64,000 nucleotides of DNA from Verrucomicrobium sp. BvORR034 (GTDB lineage: Bacteria; Verrucomicrobiota; Verrucomicrobiia; Verrucomicrobiales; Verrucomicrobiaceae), in assembly GCF_000739635.1 (NCBI RefSeq), contig NZ_BATQ01000104.1, forward strand, positions 1-64,000. The letters run 5' to 3'. The notes beneath the pieces are model-generated. The model was not told the DNA's origin. It was given only the letters and a program-made list of their open reading frames with translations, and searched no databases. The translations under genes and the position numbers were made by a program. Positions 35,248-43,208 of this stretch are shown piece by piece (within the stretch, counting starts at the first letter, position 1; each line of letters begins with the position of its first letter).

Positions 35248-35484
35248 CTATGGGTTTTTCAGATTCTTCCAGATGTCTTCGGATGTTCTCAAACCTGTCT
35301 GTTTATGGCAGTCCAGTCGGATTCGATTTTCCACCAGGGGAAGCGCCTCATTAAGTAAGCGCAACAACATCGCACACTCCCGAAGGTGCTGGAGTTCCCA
35401 TTTCCAATTGGTTTCTTGAAATAACTCCTCTGCGTGATGGCTCAACTGCCGAGCCAAAATCAACACTTCCTCTTTCCTCGTCAT
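35248..35484 (-). CDS. Small helical phage-borne protein of unknown function
   Basis: From ATG at 35484 the 78-residue product is charged and predicted helical (MTRKEEVLILARQLSHHAEELF...). No family is recognised. It is the gene nearest the left att site, transcribed in the phage direction. The 140 bases between it and the att site hold no feature I recognise. Confidence 0.5.
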   Translation of the reverse strand: MTRKEEVLILARQLSHHAEELFQETNWKWELQHLRECAMLLRLLNEALPLVENRIRLDCHKQTGLRTSEDIWKNLKNP

Positions 35485-35559
35485 CCGCCGCCATGCCTCC
35501 CGTTGCCCCCGCAACCCAATGTGCGACGGCCTCCAAAAACTTCAACCCGACGCAGCGAG

Positions 35560-36045
35560 TTATTTCCCAATGCTCCGCTGAAGTTCGAGTCTCGCTTTTG
35601 CCTTTTCTTCTTCTGTCACGGGCTTTGCGGGATCCACGATGGGAGTCAAATATCTGGCCATGTCAGGTGGCCCCGACCGCCTCGTTTGGACTGGCTGAAC
35701 CGAGGAGCCAGTTTTTGCTTTTTGTGGGTCCGTGATCGTCAATTCCGCCCTCCGATTTGAGGGTGGGAAGTTGAATTGGGGCGGGGGAGGAGGAACGAAA
35801 GTAGATTCTTTGTTGGCCTTTTCCGCAGCTTCAGCGATGCCCGAAATCGCCGCGCCTGTTGCAGCAGCGCCCAGACCAAACAGGCCAAGCCCTAGGATGA
35901 AAAGGGTCGCGACACCAAGCACCCAAAGGCCGACGAGTACACCAATCACCGTTAACACCCTCATTTTGAGCCTGTAAGACCGTTCGGCGTAGTGAGCGAT
36001 TGCCGCTAAATCCTGCGTTTCTTTGGAAATGATGGGCTTTAGCAT
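35560..36045 (-). CDS. Phage-borne membrane protein with Pro-rich tail
   Basis: From ATG at 36045 the 161-residue product has a charged N-terminus (KETQDLAAIAHYAERSYRL), one long hydrophobic Gly/Leu-rich segment (about residues 30-68, long enough for two passes) and a Pro-rich polar tail (FVPPPPPQFNFPP) ending with a charged helix. No family is recognised. An upstream in-frame ATG at 36084 is possible. It may be an accessory envelope protein of the phage or host-interaction factor. Confidence 0.5.
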   Translation of the reverse strand: MLKPIISKETQDLAAIAHYAERSYRLKMRVLTVIGVLVGLWVLGVATLFILGLGLFGLGAAATGAAISGIAEAAEKANKESTFVPPPPPQFNFPPSNRRAELTITDPQKAKTGSSVQPVQTRRSGPPDMARYLTPIVDPAKPVTEEEKAKARLELQRSIGK

Positions 36046-36200
36046 AATTTCCAGAATAGGCCCGAGGCCCTTCGAGTGCAACAAATAGCCTGAAATTGCC
36101 CTGACGCTGACGCTGACCCCGCACCCGGCCCTAGACTATCTACTATCTCGTTCGACTCGATAACGCTACGCCTTCACCCGTTCCCCTCGTTGCACTCGGC

Positions 36201-36277
36201 AACCTGACAAAATCAGAAAATCCCCCATCTACCCCGGATTTTCTGCCCTCGCTTCGCTTCGGTGATTTTGTCAGGTT
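36201..36277. repeat. Nested inverted repeat, candidate phage replication/packaging structure
   Basis: Outer arms AACCTGACAAAATCA (36201-36215) and TGATTTTGTCAGGTT (36263-36277) are perfect 15-bp inverses; an inner pair AGAAAATCC (36215-36223) and GGATTTTCT (36236-36244) forms a second stem. Nested hairpins of this kind mark origins or packaging signals in ssDNA phages. It lies in a 290-base gene-free stretch inside the prophage. Confidence 0.6.
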
Positions 36278-36313
36278 GACGGGTTCGGGGCTTCGCTTCC
36301 GGGCGGTTGGGGT

Positions 36314-36335
36314 AATCGACTTCGTCGATTTTTTT
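36314..36335 (+). terminator. Probable terminator upstream of small plus-strand gene
   Basis: AATCGAC (36314-36320) pairs with GTCGATT (36324-36330) across a 3-base loop and is followed by T residues to 36335. It could stop plus-strand transcripts before they enter the small gene at 36338. Stem is short and AT-containing. Confidence 0.5.
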
Positions 36336-36351
36336 GCATGTATATGCAAAA
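36332..36351. promoter_or_regulatory. Perfect palindrome (operator candidate) overlapping a start codon
   Basis: TTTTGCAT and ATGCAAAA are perfect 8-bp inverses separated by 4 bases, and the left arm runs into the ATG of the small plus-strand gene. This is what an autoregulated repressor or anti-repressor site would look like in a prophage control region. Confidence 0.45.
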
Positions 36352-36526
36352 CGATATCAAACTCACGAAGGAAGAGAAAAGCCAGATTGCAGCCCTGGAG
36401 TCTTTGATTGCAGATCTGGACACCCACATCGCACGTGGTGGCCCCGCTGCGGAGGGCGTGGAACTCTCCAAGGCCGTTGCCAGAGGGCACATTTCCGCTA
36501 TTCACAGTGCCGCCCGGTGGCGGTAG
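36338..36526 (+). CDS. Small charged phage protein, possible regulator
   Basis: The 62-residue product is a charged helical protein (NDIKLTKEEKSQIAALESLIADLDTHIARG...). It is one of only two plus-strand genes in the prophage, transcribed against the phage block, and its start overlaps a perfect palindrome. A control role is inferred from position only. An in-frame ATG two codons later is equally possible. Confidence 0.45.
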   Translation: MYMQNDIKLTKEEKSQIAALESLIADLDTHIARGGPAAEGVELSKAVARGHISAIHSAARWR

Positions 36527-36632
36527 CGGGGAGGGGGGGCGCAAGGCCCCTTTCTCCTGCACGAACGACCTGTATTTTAATGACTGCCGGCATGCCGCTT
36601 TTGGCCTGCCTGGTTCAAACTTTTGTATCACT

Positions 36633-36836
36633 ATGGCAACGCGCATCTATGACGTGACCCCGGCCACGTTCTACCAGTACAACCGACACCGCCAGATGTG
36701 GGAGGCGTTCAGCCTGGACGAAGACGGCCTACGGGATCCAATCAACGAGTATTGCGAGACGGACAGCGACGCTATTCGTTCGTGTCTTGACTGGCAACAA
36801 CGACGCGACAGCGACCCTATCGAGCCGCCGTTCTAA
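36633..36836 (+). CDS. Small acidic phage protein of unknown function
   Basis: From ATG at 36633 the 67-residue product reads MATRIYDVTPATFYQYNRH and continues with an acidic, aromatic-rich sequence (EYCETDSDAIRSCLDWQQRRD). No family is recognised. It lies on the plus strand, convergent with the HEPN gene. The longer frame upstream starts inside the previous gene and has unlikely composition. Confidence 0.5.
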   Translation: MATRIYDVTPATFYQYNRHRQMWEAFSLDEDGLRDPINEYCETDSDAIRSCLDWQQRRDSDPIEPPF

Positions 36837-36868
36837 CGCTGTGAACGGCTTTTGATCGCATCTAGTTC

Positions 36869-37783
36869 CTAGTCCTGATGCTGCATACAGGTGAGGCATT
36901 GATTATCATCCGGATCATACACGTTGCCTTTACATTCCCCTTGATTGCAATCACGGCGCTCAACCGTCACTTCGTTTCCGCAGATGAAGCAGAACAGAGT
37001 TGTACTGCCCGCCGTGTTTGGACGCAGCTGAGCCGTTTTACATTCGAGGCCAAATTCCGCGTAAGCCCTGCTACACGTGGGACATCCGTAAACTCTCTGC
37101 TTCTTATTGTACCCGAAAAATCGTTTGAGCGAAGCAGCCCCAAGTAGCTCGATCAAGAGCACGAATTCCTCAGCAACACGAAAATCGACATGCTCAAGGT
37201 CGATCGCAGAAATCTTATCTCGATAGATATATTCTCGTCGTGCGGCAGCCCAGGCTTGAGGTCCGACTAGATGCTCTGAGAGCACTAGAATTCTCTCGAT
37301 CAGTGATTTTGCATTAACTTCAAGGTCCGAACAGACACTGTGCATGATAGAGTTCCGCTCTCGCCGAAGATTACTAAATACCTCCACGAACTCCTCTGGC
37401 AGTCTCGAACTCAAAAACGTGTCATGTACCTTGATCAAATCATGGGCGTCGATTGTCCGAAATTCTGAATAGTCCGTATCCTCTTTGTCGCAACGGCGAG
37501 GCCAATCCGATGGTGAACTAGCAACCAATAACCAAGGGCTTACCGAGCAGATCTTAGCCTTTAACAAAAACTCCGCTCCTTGCATCACGAGTGTCAAAGC
37601 GGTGGCCAACTCGCGCTCCGCTGCATCCCAGAATTCTTCTGCCATTTCTGGCTCCAATCCCGAGGCCCATTCGTTAGCGTGTTCAAAATCGGTGAGCACG
37701 CTCAGTATCGCACCCCATCCAAGGTTCATGTAGTCGACACCGTGCGCCTTAAAGTCTGTATCGAGAGGAACATTTCGAATCAT
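36869..37783 (-). CDS. HEPN-like RNase candidate with C-terminal zinc-binding cysteines
   Basis: The 304-residue protein is helical in its N-terminal two thirds and contains RNSIMH at residues 143-148, an R-N-x-x-x-H pattern typical of HEPN ribonuclease motifs. The C-terminus has cysteine pairs CPTC (234-237), CFIC (265-268), Cys at 279 and 284, and CLTC (296-299), consistent with zinc-ribbon folds. HEPN RNases are common toxins in abortive infection and toxin-antitoxin systems. Its place downstream of the secretin, outside the core phage block, fits a cargo gene. AT-richer than the structural genes. No antitoxin partner is obvious. Confidence 0.6.
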   Translation of the reverse strand: MIRNVPLDTDFKAHGVDYMNLGWGAILSVLTDFEHANEWASGLEPEMAEEFWDAAERELATALTLVMQGAEFLLKAKICSVSPWLLVASSPSDWPRRCDKEDTDYSEFRTIDAHDLIKVHDTFLSSRLPEEFVEVFSNLRRERNSIMHSVCSDLEVNAKSLIERILVLSEHLVGPQAWAAARREYIYRDKISAIDLEHVDFRVAEEFVLLIELLGAASLKRFFGYNKKQRVYGCPTCSRAYAEFGLECKTAQLRPNTAGSTTLFCFICGNEVTVERRDCNQGECKGNVYDPDDNQCLTCMQHQD

Positions 37784-37947
37784 AATCTCTAGCCTAAAAT
37801 GTTACGATACCGCTGAATCTGCAAAAGCCTCCGGCAATCGAGCCTTTCCTTCTGACCATCTTAACGTAAAAATCACCCCTAAGCTCCGAGCCTTTCCCAG
37901 CACAAGAACTTTTGCGCCGGACCCCAATGTAGCCTTGCCGCGAATGT

Positions 37948-38127
37948 CTAAAACCCGTCGAGCGCAATGGTCCCACTTTCGGCGGTGTAACTGTTCGGGA
38001 ACTCTTTCTTACACTCAGCGCTCTCGAGATCAAAAGTACCCAATCTGCGGTTCTCGTCGATGGTGCTTTGGCCGGACACGATCACTTCTTTCCCTATCCT
38101 GAATTCAGCTTTCACTTTTTCGGTCAT
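37948..38127 (-). CDS. Short phage protein, unknown
   Basis: An ATG at 38127 opens a 59-codon frame beginning MTEKVKAEFRIGKEVIVSG and ending in TAG at 37948. It has balanced composition with beta-strand-like alternation and lies in line with the phage genes, 81 bases after the small gene downstream of the secretin. An overlapping frame at 37794-38033 is basic and less plausible. No family is recognised. Confidence 0.45.
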   Translation of the reverse strand: MTEKVKAEFRIGKEVIVSGQSTIDENRRLGTFDLESAECKKEFPNSYTAESGTIALDGF

Positions 38128-38208
38128 CTGAGCTTAATAGTTAAAGTTAATACACTTTTAACGTAAATTATCATTGCTGCAATTCCTTTCTGCGCATTGC
38201 ACGGTGCC

Positions 38209-38424
38209 TTAATGCTGAGGTCCGCCTTCCTGTAGCCGCGCCAGCCAGAACGCCGCCACGTTCTGGCACCTCAGCGCCTCTTGTCGCTGGACCACGGTTA
38301 GACTCCGGTCCGTGGCCCGTTCCCTTCGCTCGTGCCACTCGCGGGACCAGTAGCACCAGCCAAGCGACACTGCCGCCCGGTCTTCTGCCGCACTGTGATC
38401 GAACCCGGGAAAGTAAGCGCTCAT
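38209..38424 (-). CDS. Small phage protein coupled to the secretin gene
   Basis: The 71-residue product (MSAYFPGFDHSAAEDRAAV..., rich in Arg, Trp and Ala) starts at an ATGA overlap with the secretin stop, which supports translation. No membrane segment or family is recognised. The acidic-then-basic pattern suggests a small soluble helical protein. Confidence 0.55.
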   Translation of the reverse strand: MSAYFPGFDHSAAEDRAAVSLGWCYWSREWHERRERATDRSLTVVQRQEALRCQNVAAFWLARLQEGGPQH

Positions 38425-39812
38425 GGCTTGAAAAAGTGGGTGAGATCCATCGCCTTGACTGGACCGCGCCCGACCTTCGGACGGACAAACACGACGATTT
38501 CCTTTGTCTCCGTGCCCTTCTTGACGGAGCCGAACAGGTATTTCAGCACAGGCAGACGGTTCAGCCCGGGCACCCCGGTAACGGTTTCCGTGTCGCGCTT
38601 GGTCCGCAGACCGCCGAGGAACACCGTCTCACTGTCCCGGGCAACGACGATGCTTTGCACGCCTTGCTCTGAGATGTTTGGCAGGCTGTTTCCTGATACC
38701 TCGCTGAACCCGGTGACGTCATTCTTGGACTGCTTAAAATCCAAACGGATCTTGCCGCCTTCCATGAGGTGGGGGGTTACGGAGACCTCCAGACGAACCG
38801 GGAGATAATCCGTCGTGACCACTGACGCGGTTTCCGTGACCGTCCGACCGGGCACCGGCACACGTTCCCCAACATAGATGTTGGCGGCCTTGTGGTTTGC
38901 CGTTTGCAGCTTGGGACGTTGGAGAATGCGGAAATCCTCCAGCTTGGAAAGCGCCTGGACGACTGCGCTATAGTCCTGCCCAACTTGCCCGTAGAGGGTG
39001 AGGCCCTCGCCCCCATAGAGAGCAGATGCGCCGGATCTGACTTGGGCCAAATCGGCCAAACCCGCGCCCCGGATGCTGCCAGCCAGACGAAGGCCGTCGG
39101 TGGCCTGCGTGAAGATCTGCGACCAGTCTACGCCGGCACTCTGCCCATCGCTCAGCGCGTACTCTGCAATGATCACCTCTAGCTCGATCATGGCCGGATC
39201 GACATCCATTTGCAGCGCCACCTTTTTAAGAGCCTCACGGCCCGCCTTAGTGCCGTAGAAGGTGACAGCATTCCCGGCGACGTCCTGCACCACACGGACC
39301 CCGAGAACGTCAGCAATGCCACTGCCAGAGAGAGGCATAGAGGCTTGTGGGGCAATCTGGGTTGATTGGACCGGGACCATGCCCAGCGGTGAAGCCTGAT
39401 TGATTCCGAAGCCTGAACTTTCCGGAAGGGCCACACGCGAAGGAATGCCTGTCATGGATTGCGCCTGGGTGATGGCCTCGACGAACTCGGAGACTGGCAG
39501 GAAGCGGAACACCACCCGCTCGGCATCTTCGCGGGTTTCCTCGCCCTGCACCTTTGGCACCGAGCGCCACACCACGGAGTTTGTTGTGTACTCGAACCCT
39601 ATGCCCTCCAAACGGAGACTTTCCTCAATCCATTTGAGGGCTGCGGACTGTTCCAACGGACGGAAGGCACGGACCGTAACTTCCGTGTCCTGCACCTCCG
39701 GGTGCACCATCACTCGGATGCCAGAGACCTCTTCATACACCTGCCCGACTTCTGCAACGGGGACGTTCTGAAACGACAGGGTGACCAGACCAGCGAGAAC
39801 GGCAAGATTCAT
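38421..39812 (-). CDS. Phage secretin, pIV-like outer membrane channel
   Basis: The 463-residue protein has a short signal (MNLAVLAGLVTLSF), an N0/N1-like region (VPVAEVGQVYEEVSGIRVMVHPEV), a further N-domain (VVFRFLPVSEFVEAI) and the secretin core: ALQMDVDPAMIELEVIIAEY, RPKLQTANHKAANIYVGERVPV, VTPHLMEGGKIRLDFKQS and VARDSETVFLGGLRTK followed by GVPGLNRLPVLKYLFGS. These match the type II/III/phage secretin family. It would form the outer membrane pore through which the filament leaves. It lies directly after Zot, as gene IV follows gene I in Ff phages. Confidence 0.93.
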   Translation of the reverse strand: MNLAVLAGLVTLSFQNVPVAEVGQVYEEVSGIRVMVHPEVQDTEVTVRAFRPLEQSAALKWIEESLRLEGIGFEYTTNSVVWRSVPKVQGEETREDAERVVFRFLPVSEFVEAITQAQSMTGIPSRVALPESSGFGINQASPLGMVPVQSTQIAPQASMPLSGSGIADVLGVRVVQDVAGNAVTFYGTKAGREALKKVALQMDVDPAMIELEVIIAEYALSDGQSAGVDWSQIFTQATDGLRLAGSIRGAGLADLAQVRSGASALYGGEGLTLYGQVGQDYSAVVQALSKLEDFRILQRPKLQTANHKAANIYVGERVPVPGRTVTETASVVTTDYLPVRLEVSVTPHLMEGGKIRLDFKQSKNDVTGFSEVSGNSLPNISEQGVQSIVVARDSETVFLGGLRTKRDTETVTGVPGLNRLPVLKYLFGSVKKGTETKEIVVFVRPKVGRGPVKAMDLTHFFKP

Positions 39813-39834
39813 ACTTAGTCAGCGTGAAAAGCTC

Positions 39835-41022
39835 TCAGCGCCCGAGCAACGAACTCAAACCCTGACCCAATGAGACAGGCAACGGCGAAGACCCCGAAAA
39901 GGGAGCCTGCGAGATCTGCGAGGATTGTATCCATGTTTTTCTTTCTTGTGTTGTCCATGGCCGAGCTATCAGCCTGCGGCCTGTTTTAGTTGTAGCGTAA
40001 AAACGCCCCCCGACTTCGACGAGGGCGACGAGGTTTTCCCCTCGATAGCTGGCACCGATTTCCAGAAGCACGCCGTCACGGCAAAAGACCCGTTGCCGGG
40101 TCTTGTCGTGCGCGGAAATAATAAGGTCGTCTTCAAGCCTCACGTTCCATTCCACGCCCTCGACGTGATAAGTCACAGTGTCGCGGGGCAGGACCGGAGC
40201 GAGTGCAGGTTTGCCGCTGAAATCTGCGGGAACCGGGGCCGTGGTTGAGCCAGCGCCCGAACCTATCGAAGCGTTGAGGTTCTTTTCCTCTTTGCGTGCT
40301 GCCGAGAAAATGCCCTTCACCTGCCAGACTCCGACAACCACCGCGAGGACGAGGAACGCGAGCACCATTAGGGCCGTGCGCTTGTCCTTGTTTTTCTTGG
40401 CTCCACGGCTGGCCGTTTTCTTGAGGCCGAGCGACCTGCCGACGGTGTCGTCTGTCCTGTAGAAATCGCCAATGCGCTGACTAAAGCGGTGATAGGTGGA
40501 GCCAATGAGGTTTTTACCCTCGCCGCCGCCGTAGCGCATGCGCTTGAAGTCACCCAGGAGCGGCCTCGCCAGCCAGCCTACGAACGGGATCATTTTGACC
40601 GCAACACAGTGCACGCGGATCTCGGTGAGACGCCGCAACATCACGTCAATGTTTGCCGCTGACTGCGTGATAAAATACACGTCCAGACCCGCCTTTCTGG
40701 ACCACACGAGCAACTCGAAAATATCGCGGTTGTCTCCACGCTTCTTTTGCTGGTCGTTCACGTGGAAGCACAGCGCGGCCTCATCGACCATGAGAAGGTT
40801 TTCTTTGCCTTCCTCGCCCGCGTGGATCACCGACTGCCATTCAGACGGATCAGCAGGGAGCTTGATATGCTGATCCTGCCAACCATTTTCCGCGATGGTT
40901 TCCTCATTAAGCTGCATGTTGGTATGCACCACCGCGCCTTCTTCGAAGGCCGTCAAACACACGTCCGCGCCCAGGTAGCTTTTCCCGCCACCCATCACGC
41001 CTGTTACAAGGTAGAGTGCCAT
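39835..41022 (-). CDS. Zot/pI-like phage assembly ATPase
   Basis: The 395-residue protein has Walker A GVMGGGKS (8-15), Walker B LLMVDEA (about 76-82) and a FITQSAANID motif of the Zonular occludens toxin (Zot) family. One transmembrane helix lies at about residues 216-235, followed by a periplasmic Ser/Ala/Pro-rich and globular tail. pI/Zot proteins drive filament assembly at the inner membrane and contact the secretin. It starts 2 bases after the pVI-like gene. Confidence 0.95.
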   Translation of the reverse strand: MALYLVTGVMGGGKSYLGADVCLTAFEEGAVVHTNMQLNEETIAENGWQDQHIKLPADPSEWQSVIHAGEEGKENLLMVDEAALCFHVNDQQKKRGDNRDIFELLVWSRKAGLDVYFITQSAANIDVMLRRLTEIRVHCVAVKMIPFVGWLARPLLGDFKRMRYGGGEGKNLIGSTYHRFSQRIGDFYRTDDTVGRSLGLKKTASRGAKKNKDKRTALMVLAFLVLAVVVGVWQVKGIFSAARKEEKNLNASIGSGAGSTTAPVPADFSGKPALAPVLPRDTVTYHVEGVEWNVRLEDDLIISAHDKTRQRVFCRDGVLLEIGASYRGENLVALVEVGGRFYATTKTGRRLIARPWTTQERKTWIQSSQISQAPFSGSSPLPVSLGQGLSSLLGR

Positions 41023-41024
41023 AA

Positions 41025-41390
41025 TCAGCCCACGGTTGGAATGCAGGACTTCACCATGCGGATGCCAGTGCAGACGATCTTGATGGGGATCAGCGTTGCC
41101 ACCATCATGATGCTTTCACTGATGGGGAAGAAGTAGTTCATTTTCCCATAGATGACCATGAAACCACCCTTAGAACCCGCACCGGATGACTGCACGAACT
41201 GCACGCCCTGCATGGTGCTGTTCCAGAGGTTGTCATTCAGCACGATGGACCCGAGCGCGGTGAACAGGAAGATAGGTATAGCGAGCAGGGGAAACGCCTT
41301 GAGGGCCACCATGTTGGCGGCCCGGAATCCATCGCGGGTGATATTGGCAAGGGTGCGAAGGACCGAATAGATGAATTGTGTGAGAAACAT
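41025..41390 (-). CDS. pVI-like minor coat/membrane protein
   Basis: The 121-residue product is very hydrophobic with about three membrane segments (LKAFPLLAIPIFLFTALGSIVL, FMVIYGKMNYFFPI, SIMMVATLIPIKIVCTGIRMV). Position between attachment protein and Zot, size, and hydrophobicity match gene VI of Ff phages and DUF2523-like minor coat proteins. The 4-base spacing to Zot indicates coupling. Confidence 0.8.
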   Translation of the reverse strand: MFLTQFIYSVLRTLANITRDGFRAANMVALKAFPLLAIPIFLFTALGSIVLNDNLWNSTMQGVQFVQSSGAGSKGGFMVIYGKMNYFFPISESIMMVATLIPIKIVCTGIRMVKSCIPTVG

Positions 41391-41408
41391 AGTGTTAGGT
41401 TCTAGGTG

Positions 41409-42953
41409 TTAATTTGCATCTGCGAAGGCTCCACGGATCATTTTGATGGCGCTCAAGAGCATCTGCCACGAGACCACCAAAAGGATCACATCTCGGCAGA
41501 GTTGGATCCACGCATCATACTGGGAGATGTTGAAGTTGATGGACCCGAAGGGGGTGGGAATCTGGAAGTCCAAGCTCTGCCTGGAAGAAGACCCCGGGAG
41601 CACGGTGGAAAACGCATCGTCTATTGCCTCGCCCAAGATGCCGAAGCGCGTTTTGAGCGTTGTCAGCATCTCGCCCATGCCAGCCAGAAATGCGCCGTCA
41701 TCTTCTGGAATGCCTTCCCCAAGCTCTCCCGGATCATCGCCGTCCCCGGTCAGAGCCTCTTTCAGATCACCCACGCCTTCGCCCACCGCTGCCGTTGCAG
41801 CCGTCCCTTGATTGATCGCGGAAATAACTCCACTCATGTCCACCTCTGGCCCACCGTCACCATCACCGACACCAGCGCCAGACTGCGCCTTGATCGCGTT
41901 CAACGTCCCCACCGCATCGACGTGAGCGGTGTCGCCGACCGCCTTGACGATGCCACCGAGCCGCTGCAACTCGGCAGTAATGTTGTTTGTCATGCTGTTT
42001 TGCTGGCTGGCGGTCGCCGCTGCGGTGCCGGATACCTGCGTATTTGCGGCTGGAGCAGGCAACGGGTTCGGACTGTTTACAACGGGCGTCGCGCCGCCCG
42101 TTGACCCCGTCGGGGGCGGGGTGGGCGTCTGCGTGGAGGGCTGCACGACTGGCTGTGACTGCGTGCTTCCTTGAGGCACTTCCTCCTGTTTGGTGCCGCC
42201 GAATTCAACGTCAGGCACCCACTGCACAAGCCCGACACCAACGGAGAAAGCACCCGTTCCGCCAGAACTGGAGGGCCGGGTGTACTGTTTTCCCCAGGAC
42301 TGCCCCGGAGCCAATTCTACCACTTCGTCGGGCATCCCGGGAATGGCGTTGCCTGCCGCATCACGCGGGCGGATCGTGTATTGCTGCGGCTGGCCTGTGG
42401 TGTTCGTCAGGGACACGCCCACCTTCTGCCCAACCTCTTGCACGCCGCCGCCGGAGGTAATAGCGCCCGCCTGACTGACGCTGTCACCACTGCCGCCCGC
42501 GCCCGTGGTGCGACCAGACCCCATGTAATTGAAGGGCGTTCCCGTGCCCTCAGGAAAATAAGCGGGCTGGCTGGTCTTTCCGCTGCCGGATTCGACGGCG
42601 AACCAAGATTGAATCGGGGTCCAACCGACATCTCCATTCGCGGTGTTGGCATACCCAATGATTGCCTCAAAGGCTGCGGGACGGACCCCGCCGAGGCTGA
42701 CGCTGCGAGCTCCACCAGGGTTAAAGTTGTTGGCAGTAGTGCTTTGTGCGATCAGGGATCCGCTCAAATTCGAGGCAGAACCAACGTAACGGACCATCAA
42801 GAAATAATATCGGTTGGTCCCCGATGTGCTTGGGGGCGTCCACATCGTGGTCGTGGGCTGACACACCCAATCAACCGCAAAGGCCGAATAAGAGAGATTC
42901 AGCGCGACAGCCCAAAGCGCGCCCAGAGCAACCCGAGAAAGAAAACGAGACAT
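41409..42953 (-). CDS. pIII-like attachment (adsorption) protein
   Basis: The 514-residue protein has a signal peptide (residues 1-26, ending SAFA), a folded N-terminal domain of about 200 residues, low-complexity linkers rich in Pro, Thr and Gly (QTPTPPPTGSTGGATPV), a conserved-looking helical C-terminal domain and a final membrane segment (DVILLVVSWQMLLSAI). This is the layout of filamentous-phage pIII, which binds the pilus or receptor and caps the filament. The N-terminal domain has no family I recognise, as expected for a host-range determinant. Confidence 0.85.
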   Translation of the reverse strand: MSRFLSRVALGALWAVALNLSYSAFAVDWVCQPTTTMWTPPSTSGTNRYYFLMVRYVGSASNLSGSLIAQSTTANNFNPGGARSVSLGGVRPAAFEAIIGYANTANGDVGWTPIQSWFAVESGSGKTSQPAYFPEGTGTPFNYMGSGRTTGAGGSGDSVSQAGAITSGGGVQEVGQKVGVSLTNTTGQPQQYTIRPRDAAGNAIPGMPDEVVELAPGQSWGKQYTRPSSSGGTGAFSVGVGLVQWVPDVEFGGTKQEEVPQGSTQSQPVVQPSTQTPTPPPTGSTGGATPVVNSPNPLPAPAANTQVSGTAAATASQQNSMTNNITAELQRLGGIVKAVGDTAHVDAVGTLNAIKAQSGAGVGDGDGGPEVDMSGVISAINQGTAATAAVGEGVGDLKEALTGDGDDPGELGEGIPEDDGAFLAGMGEMLTTLKTRFGILGEAIDDAFSTVLPGSSSRQSLDFQIPTPFGSINFNISQYDAWIQLCRDVILLVVSWQMLLSAIKMIRGAFADAN

Positions 42954-43153
42954 ACAGAGTAGGGGAGTAGTTCCGCCTGCCGGACCGTGAAGGGGAGTTG
43001 CTCTACTGCGGTGCCGGCATTCACCACGACATAGCCACGGCTAAAGCTGTTTCCAGCGACCGTGCAGCTTTCCCCAAAGACATGCAGGGGACCTGTCAAA
43101 GACTGGCCACCAACCTGCACCGTTGTTTCATCTAGAACTTGTATTTCGACCAT
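42899..43153 (-). CDS. Small phage membrane protein between coat and attachment genes
   Basis: The 84-residue product is beta-rich with one hydrophobic helix near the C-terminus (LLPYSVCLVFFLGLLWARFG). It overlaps the start of the pIII-like gene by 55 bases. Its position suggests a minor virion protein of the pVII/pIX or pVIII-associated kind, but the sequence does not show which. Its ATG follows immediately after the poly-A/T tract of the coat terminator. Confidence 0.55.
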   Translation of the reverse strand: MVEIQVLDETTVQVGGQSLTGPLHVFGESCTVAGNSFSRGYVVVNAGTAVEQLPFTVRQAELLPYSVCLVFFLGLLWARFGLSR

Positions 43154-43194
43154 AAAAAAAGGGGAGCGAAGATTTACACCCTCGCCCCCCCCTC
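43154..43194 (-). terminator. Terminator directly after the major coat gene
   Basis: On the minus strand, a G-run plus GCGA pairs with TCGC plus CCCC, followed by seven T residues, 14 bases after the coat stop. In Ff phages a similar terminator after gene VIII limits expression of the downstream minor coat and assembly genes, so function is likely the same. Confidence 0.75.
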
Positions 43195-43208
43195 CAGGTT
43201 AAGGCACC

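Noticed and set aside
37794-38033. 79-codon basic open frame on the minus strand
   Set aside because: It overlaps the better 59-codon frame, is Arg/Ser-rich and has no family or start signal.
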